A stretch of DNA of 64,000 bases. Source: a bacterium (GTDB lineage Bacteria; Myxococcota; UBA727; JAUIJE01). Numbering within the stretch: the stretch's first letter is position 1; each line of letters begins with the position of its first letter. Positions 35,425 to 42,916 of this stretch are shown here, one piece after another. The translations under genes were made by a program, and so were the position numbers. The notes below the pieces were generated by a model that did not search any database, had not been told where the DNA came from, and saw nothing but the letters and a program-made list of their open reading frames with translations. The stretch lies in NCBI GenBank assembly GCA_030431455.1, contig JAUIJE010000018.1, positions 117,740-181,739 on the forward strand. The letters are read 5' to 3'.

Positions 35425-36066
35425 ATGGCCCAGTCGAAAGCCCCTCCCTTTACGCTGTATGAGTACCGCCCGTCACCGTTCTGTGTGGCCATTCGTGTGG
35501 CCCTGAATGAGTGTGAAGTGCAGTTCACCCCGCGCGAGGTCGACCTCAAAAAGCCCCGCACGGCAGCGTTCTTAAAGCGCAGTCCATTCGGGCGTTTGCC
35601 CGCCCTGGTGGAGCACCGCCCGGGGGGCGAGCTGGCGATTTTTGAGTCGCCCGCGATTCTGCTGTTCCTGTCCGAGCGGTTCCCGGAATCAAGTCTGGGT
35701 TTTCCCGACATCACCTCCAAAGGGGAGGGGTGTGCGTGGCTCTCTTACGTGAGCTCCGGTTTGTCCGAAGAGCTCTGGAAGGTGCTGCACGAAGAGCAGG
35801 TCTACCGCAAAGACGAGAAGTCGCCGGCGGTGCTCAAGCGCGCGAGCAAAGAGCTCGAACGGCACCTGGAGGTGCTCGACAAGCACCTGGCCCGCCGCGC
35901 GTTTTTGGCCGGCGACTACACCATCGCCGACACCATGGCCACGCCGCTGCTCGACCTGCTCGACGCGGTCGAGGTCGACCTCGACGCCTATCCCCGGGTG
36001 CGCGCCTGGCGCAAACGCCTGCGCGAGCGCCCGAGCTACAAAGGCGTCTGGCCCCACGACGACTAG
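35425..36066 (+). CDS. Glutathione S-transferase-like protein
   Basis: 213 residues from ATG 35425. The N-terminal thioredoxin-like domain has YRPSPFCVAIRVALNECEVQF (active-site Ser/Cys region), then VDLKKPRTAAFLKRSPFGRLPALV and ESPAILLFLSERFP, the last giving the glutathione-binding Glu-Ser. The all-helical C-terminal domain has FLAGDYTIADTMATPLLDLL, the N-capping motif of GSTs. It is cytosolic and probably conjugates or reduces an electrophile, with unknown substrate. It is divergent from the pilin genes. Confidence 0.88.
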   Translation: MAQSKAPPFTLYEYRPSPFCVAIRVALNECEVQFTPREVDLKKPRTAAFLKRSPFGRLPALVEHRPGGELAIFESPAILLFLSERFPESSLGFPDITSKGEGCAWLSYVSSGLSEELWKVLHEEQVYRKDEKSPAVLKRASKELERHLEVLDKHLARRAFLAGDYTIADTMATPLLDLLDAVEVDLDAYPRVRAWRKRLRERPSYKGVWPHDD

Positions 36067-36470
36067 CTTTCTGCGGGGGAGTTCCTCCCCCCGCCCCCCT
36101 CGCGCGCGCGAGCGCTCGTGGGCCCCACCCCCGAGTCGTGGCCATTCTGAAGGAATGGCTTCAGCAACGCGGAGCGTTGCCGCGCTCCAAGGGCCTCCGG
36201 CCCGTCGCGCCGGGGTTGCATCCTGTCGGATGCAACGCGCTTGGGTGGACGGCGCTCAGCTTTCTGCGGGGGGGCCCTCGCCCGCAGAAGGTTGCGTGGA
36301 TCCTCGCCGAGACGCCTGACGGCACTCAGCGAGTGTCTTGGCGGTTTGCGCCGCAAACGCGCGCGGATCCTCGCCGAGACGCCCGACGGCGCTCGGCGAG
36401 TGTGTTGGCGGGTGCTCCGCAAACGCGCGGCGGGGCTCTGCAGTCTGATTGTGAGGGCGCAACGCAGCGC
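36067..36470. repeat. Intergenic array of palindromes and a 67-bp tandem repeat
   Basis: No gene supported. Perfect or near-perfect hairpins follow each other: GCGGGGGA/TCCCCC at 36073-36094, GCCATTC/GAATGGC at 36141-36159, GCAACGC/GCGTTGC at 36164-36180, GTTGCATCC/GGATGCAAC at 36215-36236 and CTGCGGG/CCCGCAG at 36261-36288. Two 67-bp direct repeats then begin at 36298 and 36365 (GGATCCTCGCCGAGACGC), each with a CTCGCCGA/TCGGCGAG palindrome. It resembles a BIME-type or REP-type mosaic rather than a decayed gene. Confidence 0.7.
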
Positions 36471-36501
36471 AAAAAAGAACGCCGCCCGAGGGGGCGGCGT
36501 T
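36471..36501 (-). terminator. Rho-independent terminator of the GD-repeat lipoprotein gene
   Basis: On the minus strand a perfect 10-bp stem AACGCCGCCC/GGGCGGCGTT with a four-base loop is followed by C and six T. It lies 24 bp after the lipoprotein stop. Confidence 0.9.
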
Positions 36502-36524
36502 TCTTCGTGGGGTGACGTCGCGTG

Positions 36525-37043
36525 TCAGTTGTTGGCGTCCGCGGCGCTGGCGTCCATCGCGCCCGCGTCCATCCCGCCTTGGCCGGCGTCGTCACCGCCC
36601 TGGCCGGCGTCGTCACCACCTTGGCCGGCGTCGTCACCGCCCTGGCCCGCGTCCTCCATCACCACCACGCCCCCGTCGTGGATTTCGAAGTCGTAGTACC
36701 AAGTGCCATTGAAGCAGTAGAGCGTGATGCAACCCGGGCCGGGGGCCACGCAGTTGGAATCGCACACCAGGTCATCGTGTTGGCAAGGCTGCCCGACGAG
36801 CAGCGGGCTGACCGACGCGGGGCAGAGCTCTTGGGTGCCGCCATCTCCGTCGCCATCACCGTCACCGTCACCGTCGCCATCTCCGTCGCCGTCGCCGTCG
36901 CCATCTCCGTCACCGTCGCCATCTCCGTCACCGTCGCCATCTCCGTCGCCGGCGTCGGGCTCGGGGCAGGCGGTCAACATGCCCGCCCCCAGGGTGAACA
37001 CAAACAGCAGCGAAAACACAATTCCTTTGGACCGCAACATCAT
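36525..37043 (-). CDS. Lipoprotein with GD repeat and DAGQGGD repeats
   Basis: 172 residues. Two ATG codons follow AGGAGG; the second (37040) has the better spacing. The lipobox MLTAC is at about residues 22-26. The mature protein begins PEPDAG and then has about 18 Gly-Asp pairs encoded by a 6-bp repeat. A small Cys-rich domain follows (CPASVSPLLVGQPCQHDDLVCDSNC; GPGCITLYCFNGTWYYDF). It ends with four DAGQGGD repeats and MDAGAMDAS. It is a surface-exposed lipoprotein with disordered arms, and no function is known. The organisation resembles the MYXO-CTERM proteins in this window but uses lipidation for anchoring. Confidence 0.8.
   Translation of the reverse strand: MMLRSKGIVFSLLFVFTLGAGMLTACPEPDAGDGDGDGDGDGDGDGDGDGDGDGDGDGDGDGDGDGDGGTQELCPASVSPLLVGQPCQHDDLVCDSNCVAPGPGCITLYCFNGTWYYDFEIHDGGVVVMEDAGQGGDDAGQGGDDAGQGGDDAGQGGMDAGAMDASAADANN
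36840..36945 (-). repeat. GGYGAY microsatellite encoding (Gly-Asp)n in the lipoprotein gene
   Basis: Tandem 6-bp synonymous units occur just after the lipidated Cys. This is the same type of repeat as at 14211-14316 in an unrelated surface protein, here at the N terminus. Confidence 0.85.
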
Positions 37044-37164
37044 GGCCTCCTCCGCGACACGGACGTGGTCGGGCTACAAGGCCGTATTGCCAGATCCTGG
37101 CCGCAAGACAAGCGGGGGCGGTTTACGTCGGGCGCGTTTTTGGGAAGCCTGGCCGGGAGGACGC

Positions 37165-38130
37165 ATGGTCGCACACCAGGACATGCCCTACCGGGCGATG
37201 GGAAAATCCGGGCTGAAGCTGAGCGCGCTGTCGCTCGGGGGGTGGACGACCTTCGGGGGCTCGGTGACCGACGTGGCCGCGGTGCGCACCATCCTGCACG
37301 CGGCCTTCGAGCGCGGGGTGAACTTCTTCGACATCGCCGATGTGTACGCCCGGGGCGAGGCCGAGCGGGTGATGGGCCAGGCGTTGGGCGAGCTGCCCCG
37401 GCACGAGCTGGTGATCTCCAGCAAGGTGTTCTGGCCGATGAGCGACGACGTGAACGACCGGGGCCTCAGCCGCAAACACATCCTGGAGTCGGTCGACCGG
37501 ACCCTGCAGCGCATCGGCACCGACTACCTGGACTTGTATTTCTGTCACCGCTTCGACCCCGAGACGCCGGTCGAGGAGACGGTGCGCGCGATGGACGATC
37601 TCGTGCGGCAGGGCAAGGTCTTGTACTGGGGGACCAGCGAGTGGACCGCGGCCCAGCTCGCCGAAGCCCACGAGGTGGCCACGCGGCGCAACGCGGACAA
37701 GCCACGGGTCGAGCAGCCGCAGTACAGTCTCCTGGTGCGCGACAAGGTCGAACGATTTGTGGCCCCCGCCGCCCGCGAGCTCGGCATGGGCTTGGTGGTG
37801 TGGAGCCCGCTCGCGTCCGGCCTGCTCACCGGCAAGTACGACGACGGGCTCCCCGACGGGTCGCGGCTACAGGCCCAAAGTTGGCTCAAGGACATGCTCT
37901 ATTCCGACGACAACCGCGCCCGGGTGCGGGCCATGGCCCCCCTCGCCGAGGCCCTGGGGGCGAGCCGGGCGCAGCTCGCGCTGGCCTGGGCGCTCTCGCA
38001 CCCCGACGTGTCGTCGGTGATCACCGGCGCCACCAGCTTGGCACAGTTGAACGACAACCTCGGCGCGGCCACGCTGCGTCTGGACGACGACGTCCGGGCG
38101 CAGCTGGACGAGATTTTTGCGGTGGCCTGA
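37165..38130 (+). CDS. Aldo/keto reductase
   Basis: 321 residues from ATG 37165, with GGGAGG upstream. The (beta/alpha)8 family motifs are present: FFDIADVYARGEAERVMGQAL (catalytic Asp and Tyr), VISSKVFWP (Lys), YFCHRFDP (His), RQGKVLYWGTSEWTAAQLAEA and the NADPH-binding region near SSVITGATSLAQLNDNL. It is most like the YghZ/Kv-beta branch, NADPH-dependent reductases of small carbonyls. It is followed after one base by the MshEN-domain protein gene and leads a four-gene operon ending with a TrkA-type protein. Kv-beta proteins partner with potassium channels, an intriguing parallel. Confidence 0.92.
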   Translation: MVAHQDMPYRAMGKSGLKLSALSLGGWTTFGGSVTDVAAVRTILHAAFERGVNFFDIADVYARGEAERVMGQALGELPRHELVISSKVFWPMSDDVNDRGLSRKHILESVDRTLQRIGTDYLDLYFCHRFDPETPVEETVRAMDDLVRQGKVLYWGTSEWTAAQLAEAHEVATRRNADKPRVEQPQYSLLVRDKVERFVAPAARELGMGLVVWSPLASGLLTGKYDDGLPDGSRLQAQSWLKDMLYSDDNRARVRAMAPLAEALGASRAQLALAWALSHPDVSSVITGATSLAQLNDNLGAATLRLDDDVRAQLDEIFAVA

Positions 38131-38131
38131 C

Positions 38132-38818
38132 ATGCCCTTGCTCGACCTCTTGCGCACCACCGACCTGGTCAGCGGCCCCCAGCTCGAGGCCGCGGCCAGC
38201 CTCGCCGAGCAGCGCGGGGTGGGGCTTGCCCACGCGTTGGTGCAGCAAGGTCTCGACGCCACCGAGCTGGCCGGCTTCCTCCAAGAGGTGCTCGGCGTGG
38301 ATCGGTTGCCGCCCGAGGCGGTGGTCGTGCACCCCGAGGGCTTGTCCCGCGTGCCCCTCGAGGTCCTGCAAAAAGGCCGCGCGCTGGTGGTCGAGGACCC
38401 CGCGCGGGGCGCGCGGCTGGCGATGAGCGACCCCACCGATCAAGGGGTGCACGAGACGGTGGCCGAGCTGTTCGGGGCGCCGCTGGCGGCGGTGCTCGTC
38501 GACGACGACACCTTGTCCCAGGCCCTGCTCAGCGTCGCCGACCTCGACGAGGCCACGTCGGCCCGGCTCACCACCGGGACCGGGAGCGGGACCAGCGAGG
38601 GCGCCCTGTTCTCGGCCCCGCTGGAGGCGATGGCCACCACCATCGACGTGCGCACCCCGTCGTTTGAGCTGCCGTCGCTGCACCGCGAAGGCCACACCGA
38701 AGGGCCGGGCACCGCGACGTCGTCCGGCAGCAAGTCCGCGCCCCCCGACGCCACCGTGGTCGAAAAGAACCCCTTCCTGCGCAGCGACGGCACGTCCCAC
38801 TCCGACGAGGGACGATGA
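38132..38818 (+). CDS. Stand-alone MshEN / GspE N-terminal-domain protein
   Basis: 228 residues. Residues about 1-145 match the N-terminal domain of type II secretion and type IV pilus ATPases: short leading helices, then VPLEVLQKGRALVVEDPARGARLAMSDPTD and VAELFGAPLAAVLVDDDTLSQAL. MshEN domains often bind c-di-GMP. No ATPase domain follows; residues about 150-228 are a Ser/Thr/Pro/Gly-rich tail. It could be an adaptor or ligand sensor linked to secretion. It is immediately upstream of, and overlaps (ATGA at 38815), the CPBP protease gene. Confidence 0.75.
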   Translation: MPLLDLLRTTDLVSGPQLEAAASLAEQRGVGLAHALVQQGLDATELAGFLQEVLGVDRLPPEAVVVHPEGLSRVPLEVLQKGRALVVEDPARGARLAMSDPTDQGVHETVAELFGAPLAAVLVDDDTLSQALLSVADLDEATSARLTTGTGSGTSEGALFSAPLEAMATTIDVRTPSFELPSLHREGHTEGPGTATSSGSKSAPPDATVVEKNPFLRSDGTSHSDEGR

Positions 38819-39657
38819 CCGCGCCCGGCGCCGAGCCTCACAACCGGCGCAGCCAGGCCCTCGAAGCGTTGCTCGCGGGGGCGGGGCTGATGGCGGTGCT
38901 GTTCGTGGGCAAGACGTTCATGCTCGGTCTGCCCCGGGGGCCAGACATCGTGTTCACCCTCGCGGCCGCGTTCCAGTTGTACGTGCCGCTGCAGCTCATC
39001 GCCAAACACGGCGAGATGCCCGAGAGCCACGGCATTCACGTGCACGGCCTGCTGCTCGGCCCGGTGGCGGCCCTGCGCCGGCGGATGGTCCTGGCGCGAC
39101 GACGACGAGAGCTGCCGCGGGGACCGCGCCCGGTGTGGTCCAAGACCCTGGCCTATTATGGACAGCGGGCCTCGTTCGATGGCCGCGGCTTCTCCCGCGA
39201 CGTCGGCTTTGCCCTGCTGCTGGCCCTGGTCACGTTCCCGCCCTTCGCCGTGGGACATCACTTCTGGCAGGAGTGGTCCACCGGCCGTGACCTCACGTTC
39301 TCTTGGGTGCTCAAGCCCGACCTCGACGAGGAGTTGCTGAAAAACTTCCTGCTCGTGGCCCTCCCCGAGGAACTTTTTTACCGCGGCTTCATCCAGACCC
39401 GGCTGCTGCGGTGGTGGCCCAATGAGCTGTCGCTGTGGTTCATCCCGGTGGGCCGCGCGGTGATCGTGACCTCGGCGATCTTCGCCCTCGGCCACTTCCT
39501 CGGGGAGTGGAACCCCGCGCGGCTGGGCCCCTTTTTCCCCGCGTTTGTGTTCTCGGCGCTCGCCTTGCGAAGCAAGAGCATTGCGGGGGCCATCACTTAC
39601 CACGCGCTGTCCAACGTTTTTTCGGCGTCGCTCCTGTATGGCTACTTCCAGCGCTGA
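38815..39657 (+). CDS. CPBP-family intramembrane metalloprotease, possible myxosortase
   Basis: 280 residues with about six TM helices (for example 20-42, 136-156 and 218-240). The CPBP/Rce1 motifs are present: the glutamic pair in PEELFYRGFIQTRLL near residue 183, FALGHFLGEW near 223 and AGAITYHALSNVFSASLL near 260. Family members cleave C-terminal sorting signals or act on prenylated or bacteriocin peptides. A CPBP member called myxosortase has been proposed to cleave MYXO-CTERM tails. This window has three such tails and a T2SS-related neighbour, which makes the same role likely but unproven. It overlaps both neighbours. Confidence 0.85.
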   Translation: MTAPGAEPHNRRSQALEALLAGAGLMAVLFVGKTFMLGLPRGPDIVFTLAAAFQLYVPLQLIAKHGEMPESHGIHVHGLLLGPVAALRRRMVLARRRRELPRGPRPVWSKTLAYYGQRASFDGRGFSRDVGFALLLALVTFPPFAVGHHFWQEWSTGRDLTFSWVLKPDLDEELLKNFLLVALPEELFYRGFIQTRLLRWWPNELSLWFIPVGRAVIVTSAIFALGHFLGEWNPARLGPFFPAFVFSALALRSKSIAGAITYHALSNVFSASLLYGYFQR

Positions 39658-40729
39658 CCCCAAAAGCCGCCACCTCGGTGAGCTCCCCCGGGTGCGGGGC
39701 GCGCGCCGGGCCCGCCTGTGGGCTCGGCTCCGTTTTGCCGCCTACGCCCTGCGGGTGTTGACCTCGCGGCTGGGCATCGTGGTGGCCCTGACCCTGGGGT
39801 TCGCGGCGGTGTTCTACTTCCAGGGGCAGGGCAAGGACTACATCGACGCGTGCTACCAAGTGTACGCCCAGCTGTTCTTCGAACACACCGAGCCTCTGCC
39901 CAAAGACGGGCTCATCCGCGGGCTCTACTTTGTGTTGCCGCTGCTCGGGGCGTTGGTGTTGGCCGAGGGCCTGTTGAAGGTGGGGGCGAGCTTTCTCGAC
40001 TTCGAAAACCACCGGGAGATTTACGTGAAGATGCTCGCAGACAGCATGCAGGATCATGTGGTGTTGGTCGGGCTCGGCAATGTCGGGTTCCGGGTGTTGG
40101 GGGAGCTGCTCGCGCGCAAGACCCAGGTGGTGGTCATCGAGGGCAAAGACTCGGGCCATTTCGTCGAGGAGGCCCAGGCCGCGGGGGTGTGTGTGCTCCA
40201 CGGTGACGCCCGCCGCAAAGGCCTGCTCAACGAGGCCGGCATCGAGCGGGCCCGGGCGGTGATCGCCTGCACCGACAACGACTTGGTCAATCTGGAGATC
40301 TGCGTGGACGCCAAGCGGGACAACCCCAGGGCCCGCTTGGTGATGCGCATGTTCGATCAGGAGCTGGCCCAGAAGCTCGGTGATGCATTTACATTGGACC
40401 ATTCCTTTTCCACCAGCGCCTTGTCTGCGCCCATCTTCGCGGCGGCGGCCTTGGACACGATGATCCACGGCGCGTTTCGCCTCGGGGACGACCTGGTGGT
40501 GGCGGCGGAGGTCGAGCTCGGTCCCGCCCACGTCGGCAAGACGGTGGTGGAGCTCCGCAAGGTGCTGAAGGCCCCGGTGGTGGGGGTGGTGCGCAAAGGA
40601 GACAAACCGACCGGCAGCTTCGACGACGACGTGCCGTTGGCGGAGGGGGATCGGGTGGTGTGTCAGGTCCCGAGCGATCAGCTCGGCGCGCTGCGGGCGC
40701 GGGCTACCAAAGCGGAATCGGGGTATTGA
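39638..40729 (+). CDS. TrkA-N NAD-binding protein with two TM helices (channel-like)
   Basis: 363 residues from ATG 39638, overlapping the CPBP gene by 20 bp. Two TM helices (about 40-60 and 86-107) flank a loop, YIDACYQVYAQLFFEHTEPLP, in place of a pore. The loop lacks the TVGYG filter found in real K+ channels of this layout. The cytosolic part is a Rossmann RCK domain (VVLVGLGNVGFRVLGELL, HGDARRKGLLNEAGIERA) and a TrkA-C-like domain (about 280-350). It may sense NAD(H) or regulate ion flow, but the pore may be non-selective or absent. The 3' end overlaps the convergent outer-membrane protein gene by 26 bp. Confidence 0.85.
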   Translation: MATSSADPKSRHLGELPRVRGARRARLWARLRFAAYALRVLTSRLGIVVALTLGFAAVFYFQGQGKDYIDACYQVYAQLFFEHTEPLPKDGLIRGLYFVLPLLGALVLAEGLLKVGASFLDFENHREIYVKMLADSMQDHVVLVGLGNVGFRVLGELLARKTQVVVIEGKDSGHFVEEAQAAGVCVLHGDARRKGLLNEAGIERARAVIACTDNDLVNLEICVDAKRDNPRARLVMRMFDQELAQKLGDAFTLDHSFSTSALSAPIFAAAALDTMIHGAFRLGDDLVVAAEVELGPAHVGKTVVELRKVLKAPVVGVVRKGDKPTGSFDDDVPLAEGDRVVCQVPSDQLGALRARATKAESGY

Positions 40730-42224
40730 GGTCGAAGTTGATCTCGAGCCCCACGAGGGCGCCTTCGAGCACGTCGTAGTCGCGGTTGACGAGGTTGAGG
40801 TCCACCGGGTCGTGCACGCGGTAGTACCGGCCCACGATGTGAATCACATTGGCGATGAGCGTGACCCGGCCTTCGGCGGTGAGGATGAAGCCGGAGCCGA
40901 ACAGGCCGGGTTGGGTGTACTGCCGAATCCCGGCTTGGCTCACGGTGGCCCCGGCCCCGAACATCATGAAGAAGAACGACGCCCCGGCGGTGAGCATCGC
41001 GCTGTTGGTGCCCCGTGACGGTTGGAACGGGAACTGGTCCTGCGCCTCGAGGAACAGCGAGATGGTCTTGACGATGTTGGCGTTGGCCTTGAGCTTGTAG
41101 CCGTGGCTCATGGGGGCGTCGGCGTTGGACTTCTTGAGGTCGGTGCCGAAAATGCGATTGCGCTCGAGGAAATAAAGCCGGTCGAAGTAGCGGGGCACGT
41201 AGCCGTCGGAGCCGAGGTTGTATTCGGCTTCGATGTCGACGTCACCGATGACGGGAATCTCGAGGTTGGCCCGCACCCCGGGGTGGGCCCCGACCCCGAT
41301 GGGGAGCTGCAGGCTGTAGTCGCCGGTGTCGACGGGGATGACCCGGGTGTCGAGGCCGCGGTGGGGCCGGCCGAGCATGTTGAGGTCGAGGTAGAACATG
41401 CCTTTGACAAATTTGTTGTCGAGGATGGCGAGCTCGTTGTCCCACCCGACGTACCAAGACGGCCGGAAGCTCTGGAAGTCCAACCCATCAAAGCCGGTGT
41501 CGATCGCCCCTGAGATGCCGGTGACCCACATGCCGGCGAGCTCACCGCGCGGGTCGAGGTCGAGGTCGTTGGGTTGGATCAGGGAGTCGGGGGCCACGAA
41601 CCACAGAATCGGGCGGCCGTAGACGCGGCCGGACACGAAGTGGCCGGGGTTGGTGACGTCGCCGATCATGACCTGGGCCCCGAGGCTGGCGCTGTTCAGT
41701 TCGCCGAAGAGGCCCATGCGGCGCTCCGCGCCCTCGGGGGAGTTGGTGAAGTAGTGCACCTGGCTGCCGTGGCCCACGCGGGTGGACAGGGCACCGAGCT
41801 GGAAGTGAAACGGCTTGCGCTCTTCGCCAATTTCGATCGCCGGAATGTAACTGCTCAGCGCGGTGAGGTCTTCGCCCCCGAGGATGTCGAGGGGGGACTC
41901 GCCGATGCCGGACACGGGAAGGGGATAGCGACGGGCGTTGCTCGCGTACGGAATGATATTGGAGATCGCCGACTGCTGGGCCGCGTCCGCTTCATCCCCG
42001 TAGAGAAACAGGGGAATGCGGAGGCGAAGCGAAAAGCCCCGGGACTCTTCGAACGCGGGGGTGCCGAAGCTGGCCGCGTTGCCTTTGCGGGCGGTGCCCT
42101 GCGTGCGCGTGGCGCGTTCGATCGCGCCGTAGGTGCCCACCGACACGGGTGAGTCCGCGACCGCGGGAAGGGAGCAAAGGATGGTCGCGCCGAGGGCGCC
42201 GACGATGATCGAATTCGTTTTCAT
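40704..42224 (-). CDS. Outer-membrane beta-barrel protein of unknown function
   Basis: 506 residues from ATG 42224, preceded by GGGAGCGGGA; the open frame continues upstream through non-coding DNA. The signal peptide is at residues 1-23 (ending AVAD). The mature protein has alternating strand patterns with many Tyr/Phe/Gly/Asp (ASLGAQVMIGDVTNPGHFVSGRVYGR, DNKFVKGMFYLDLNMLG) and a C-terminal Trp (TPIPLW). This suits a barrel assembled by the Bam complex. The N-terminal half may be a plug domain. No family was recognised. Its stop lies inside the 3' end of the opposite-strand TrkA-type gene. Confidence 0.72.
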   Translation of the reverse strand: MKTNSIIVGALGATILCSLPAVADSPVSVGTYGAIERATRTQGTARKGNAASFGTPAFEESRGFSLRLRIPLFLYGDEADAAQQSAISNIIPYASNARRYPLPVSGIGESPLDILGGEDLTALSSYIPAIEIGEERKPFHFQLGALSTRVGHGSQVHYFTNSPEGAERRMGLFGELNSASLGAQVMIGDVTNPGHFVSGRVYGRPILWFVAPDSLIQPNDLDLDPRGELAGMWVTGISGAIDTGFDGLDFQSFRPSWYVGWDNELAILDNKFVKGMFYLDLNMLGRPHRGLDTRVIPVDTGDYSLQLPIGVGAHPGVRANLEIPVIGDVDIEAEYNLGSDGYVPRYFDRLYFLERNRIFGTDLKKSNADAPMSHGYKLKANANIVKTISLFLEAQDQFPFQPSRGTNSAMLTAGASFFFMMFGAGATVSQAGIRQYTQPGLFGSGFILTAEGRVTLIANVIHIVGRYYRVHDPVDLNLVNRDYDVLEGALVGLEINFDLNTPIPLW

Positions 42225-42364
42225 TCCCGCTCCCGCCCAAGGCGAAGCCCAGAAACCACCCGTCGAGTGTACCCGGACGAGCGCGGAGTTCCAAAACCGT
42301 GGAGGGGACGATCCGGGGTGGGGCGGGATTCTGTCGACGAGGTGTGTGTGGGGTTGGTGTGAAT

Positions 42365-42398
42365 AGGGGTTTTTGGTTTTTGGTTTTTGGCTTTTGGG
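42365..42398. repeat. GGTTTTT tandem repeat
   Basis: Three to four units of GGTTTTTGG-type sequence, the last variant GGCTTTTGGG, are followed by G-runs. The G tracts could fold into a quadruplex. It lies 15 bases before the large inverted repeat. Confidence 0.7.
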
Positions 42399-42412
42399 TG
42401 GGAGGGGGGGCG

Positions 42413-42534
42413 CGTCGGGGACCGAGGTGGGGCGAGGGGGGAAAAGCACGCACGCCAGGGACAGCCGGGCGGACATCGGCAGGGCGGGGGCTTTGCTTTT
42501 CTTTTCCCCCTGCGCCCCACCTTGGTCCCCGACG
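42413..42534. repeat. Imperfect inverted repeat with 36-41 bp arms
   Basis: The left arm 42413-42448 (starts CGTCGGGGACC, ends AAAAGCA) pairs with the right arm 42494-42534 (starts TGCTTTT, ends GGTCCCCGACG). They are separated by about 45 bases. A four- to five-base bulge (CTTTT) lies in the right arm. It would make a very stable cruciform or RNA hairpin. No transposase gene or T-run was seen. Confidence 0.7.
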
Positions 42535-42916
42535 CTGGTGGCCGATGGGTCTCCCCCCCGGGTCGGGTCGTCTTCCCCCCGGGTTCGGTGGGGGGGCGAG
42601 CATGCGCGCGGAGGGAATTGGGGGATTTGGCCTGGGGCGCGGGTATGCGCGGAGGGGTTTTGGGGTTTGGCGAGGGCCGGAGGCGGGAGGGACCTCGTGG
42701 GCGTGTTGGACGGCCTAAGTGTTTGAAAAAAATGGATAAAGTGGGGGCGGGGCGAGCCGCTGGGGAACGGGCTTGGGGGGGGGAAATCGGCGTGGGATAA
42801 TGGCGTCAGAGAAACGAAGCATCGTCGTTCTCGGTGGAAAGAGGGTTCGACCGGAATACGCCGGCGGACACCTGCCGGATCCTGGCCCACCACAGGCGAC
42901 GAGAGGCTGATGCTCT

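Larger units (their letters stand above)
42225..42916. other. Long intergenic region upstream of panB
   Basis: No gene supported; open frames here are GC-driven and unlike known proteins. It includes GGTTTTT tandem units (42365-42398) and a large inverted repeat (42413-42534). An A-rich stretch TTTGAAAAAAATGGATAAAG lies near 42722, about 190 bp before panB. Promoters for both divergent genes must lie here. Confidence 0.65.

Noticed and set aside
36067..36520. A decayed gene between the GST and lipoprotein genes
   Set aside because: All frames are explained by palindromes and tandem repeats; no protein motif survives.
42299..42800. Several 100-140-codon frames in the panB upstream region
   Set aside because: Gly/Arg/Trp-rich, overlapping on the same DNA with no homology or ribosome-binding site.
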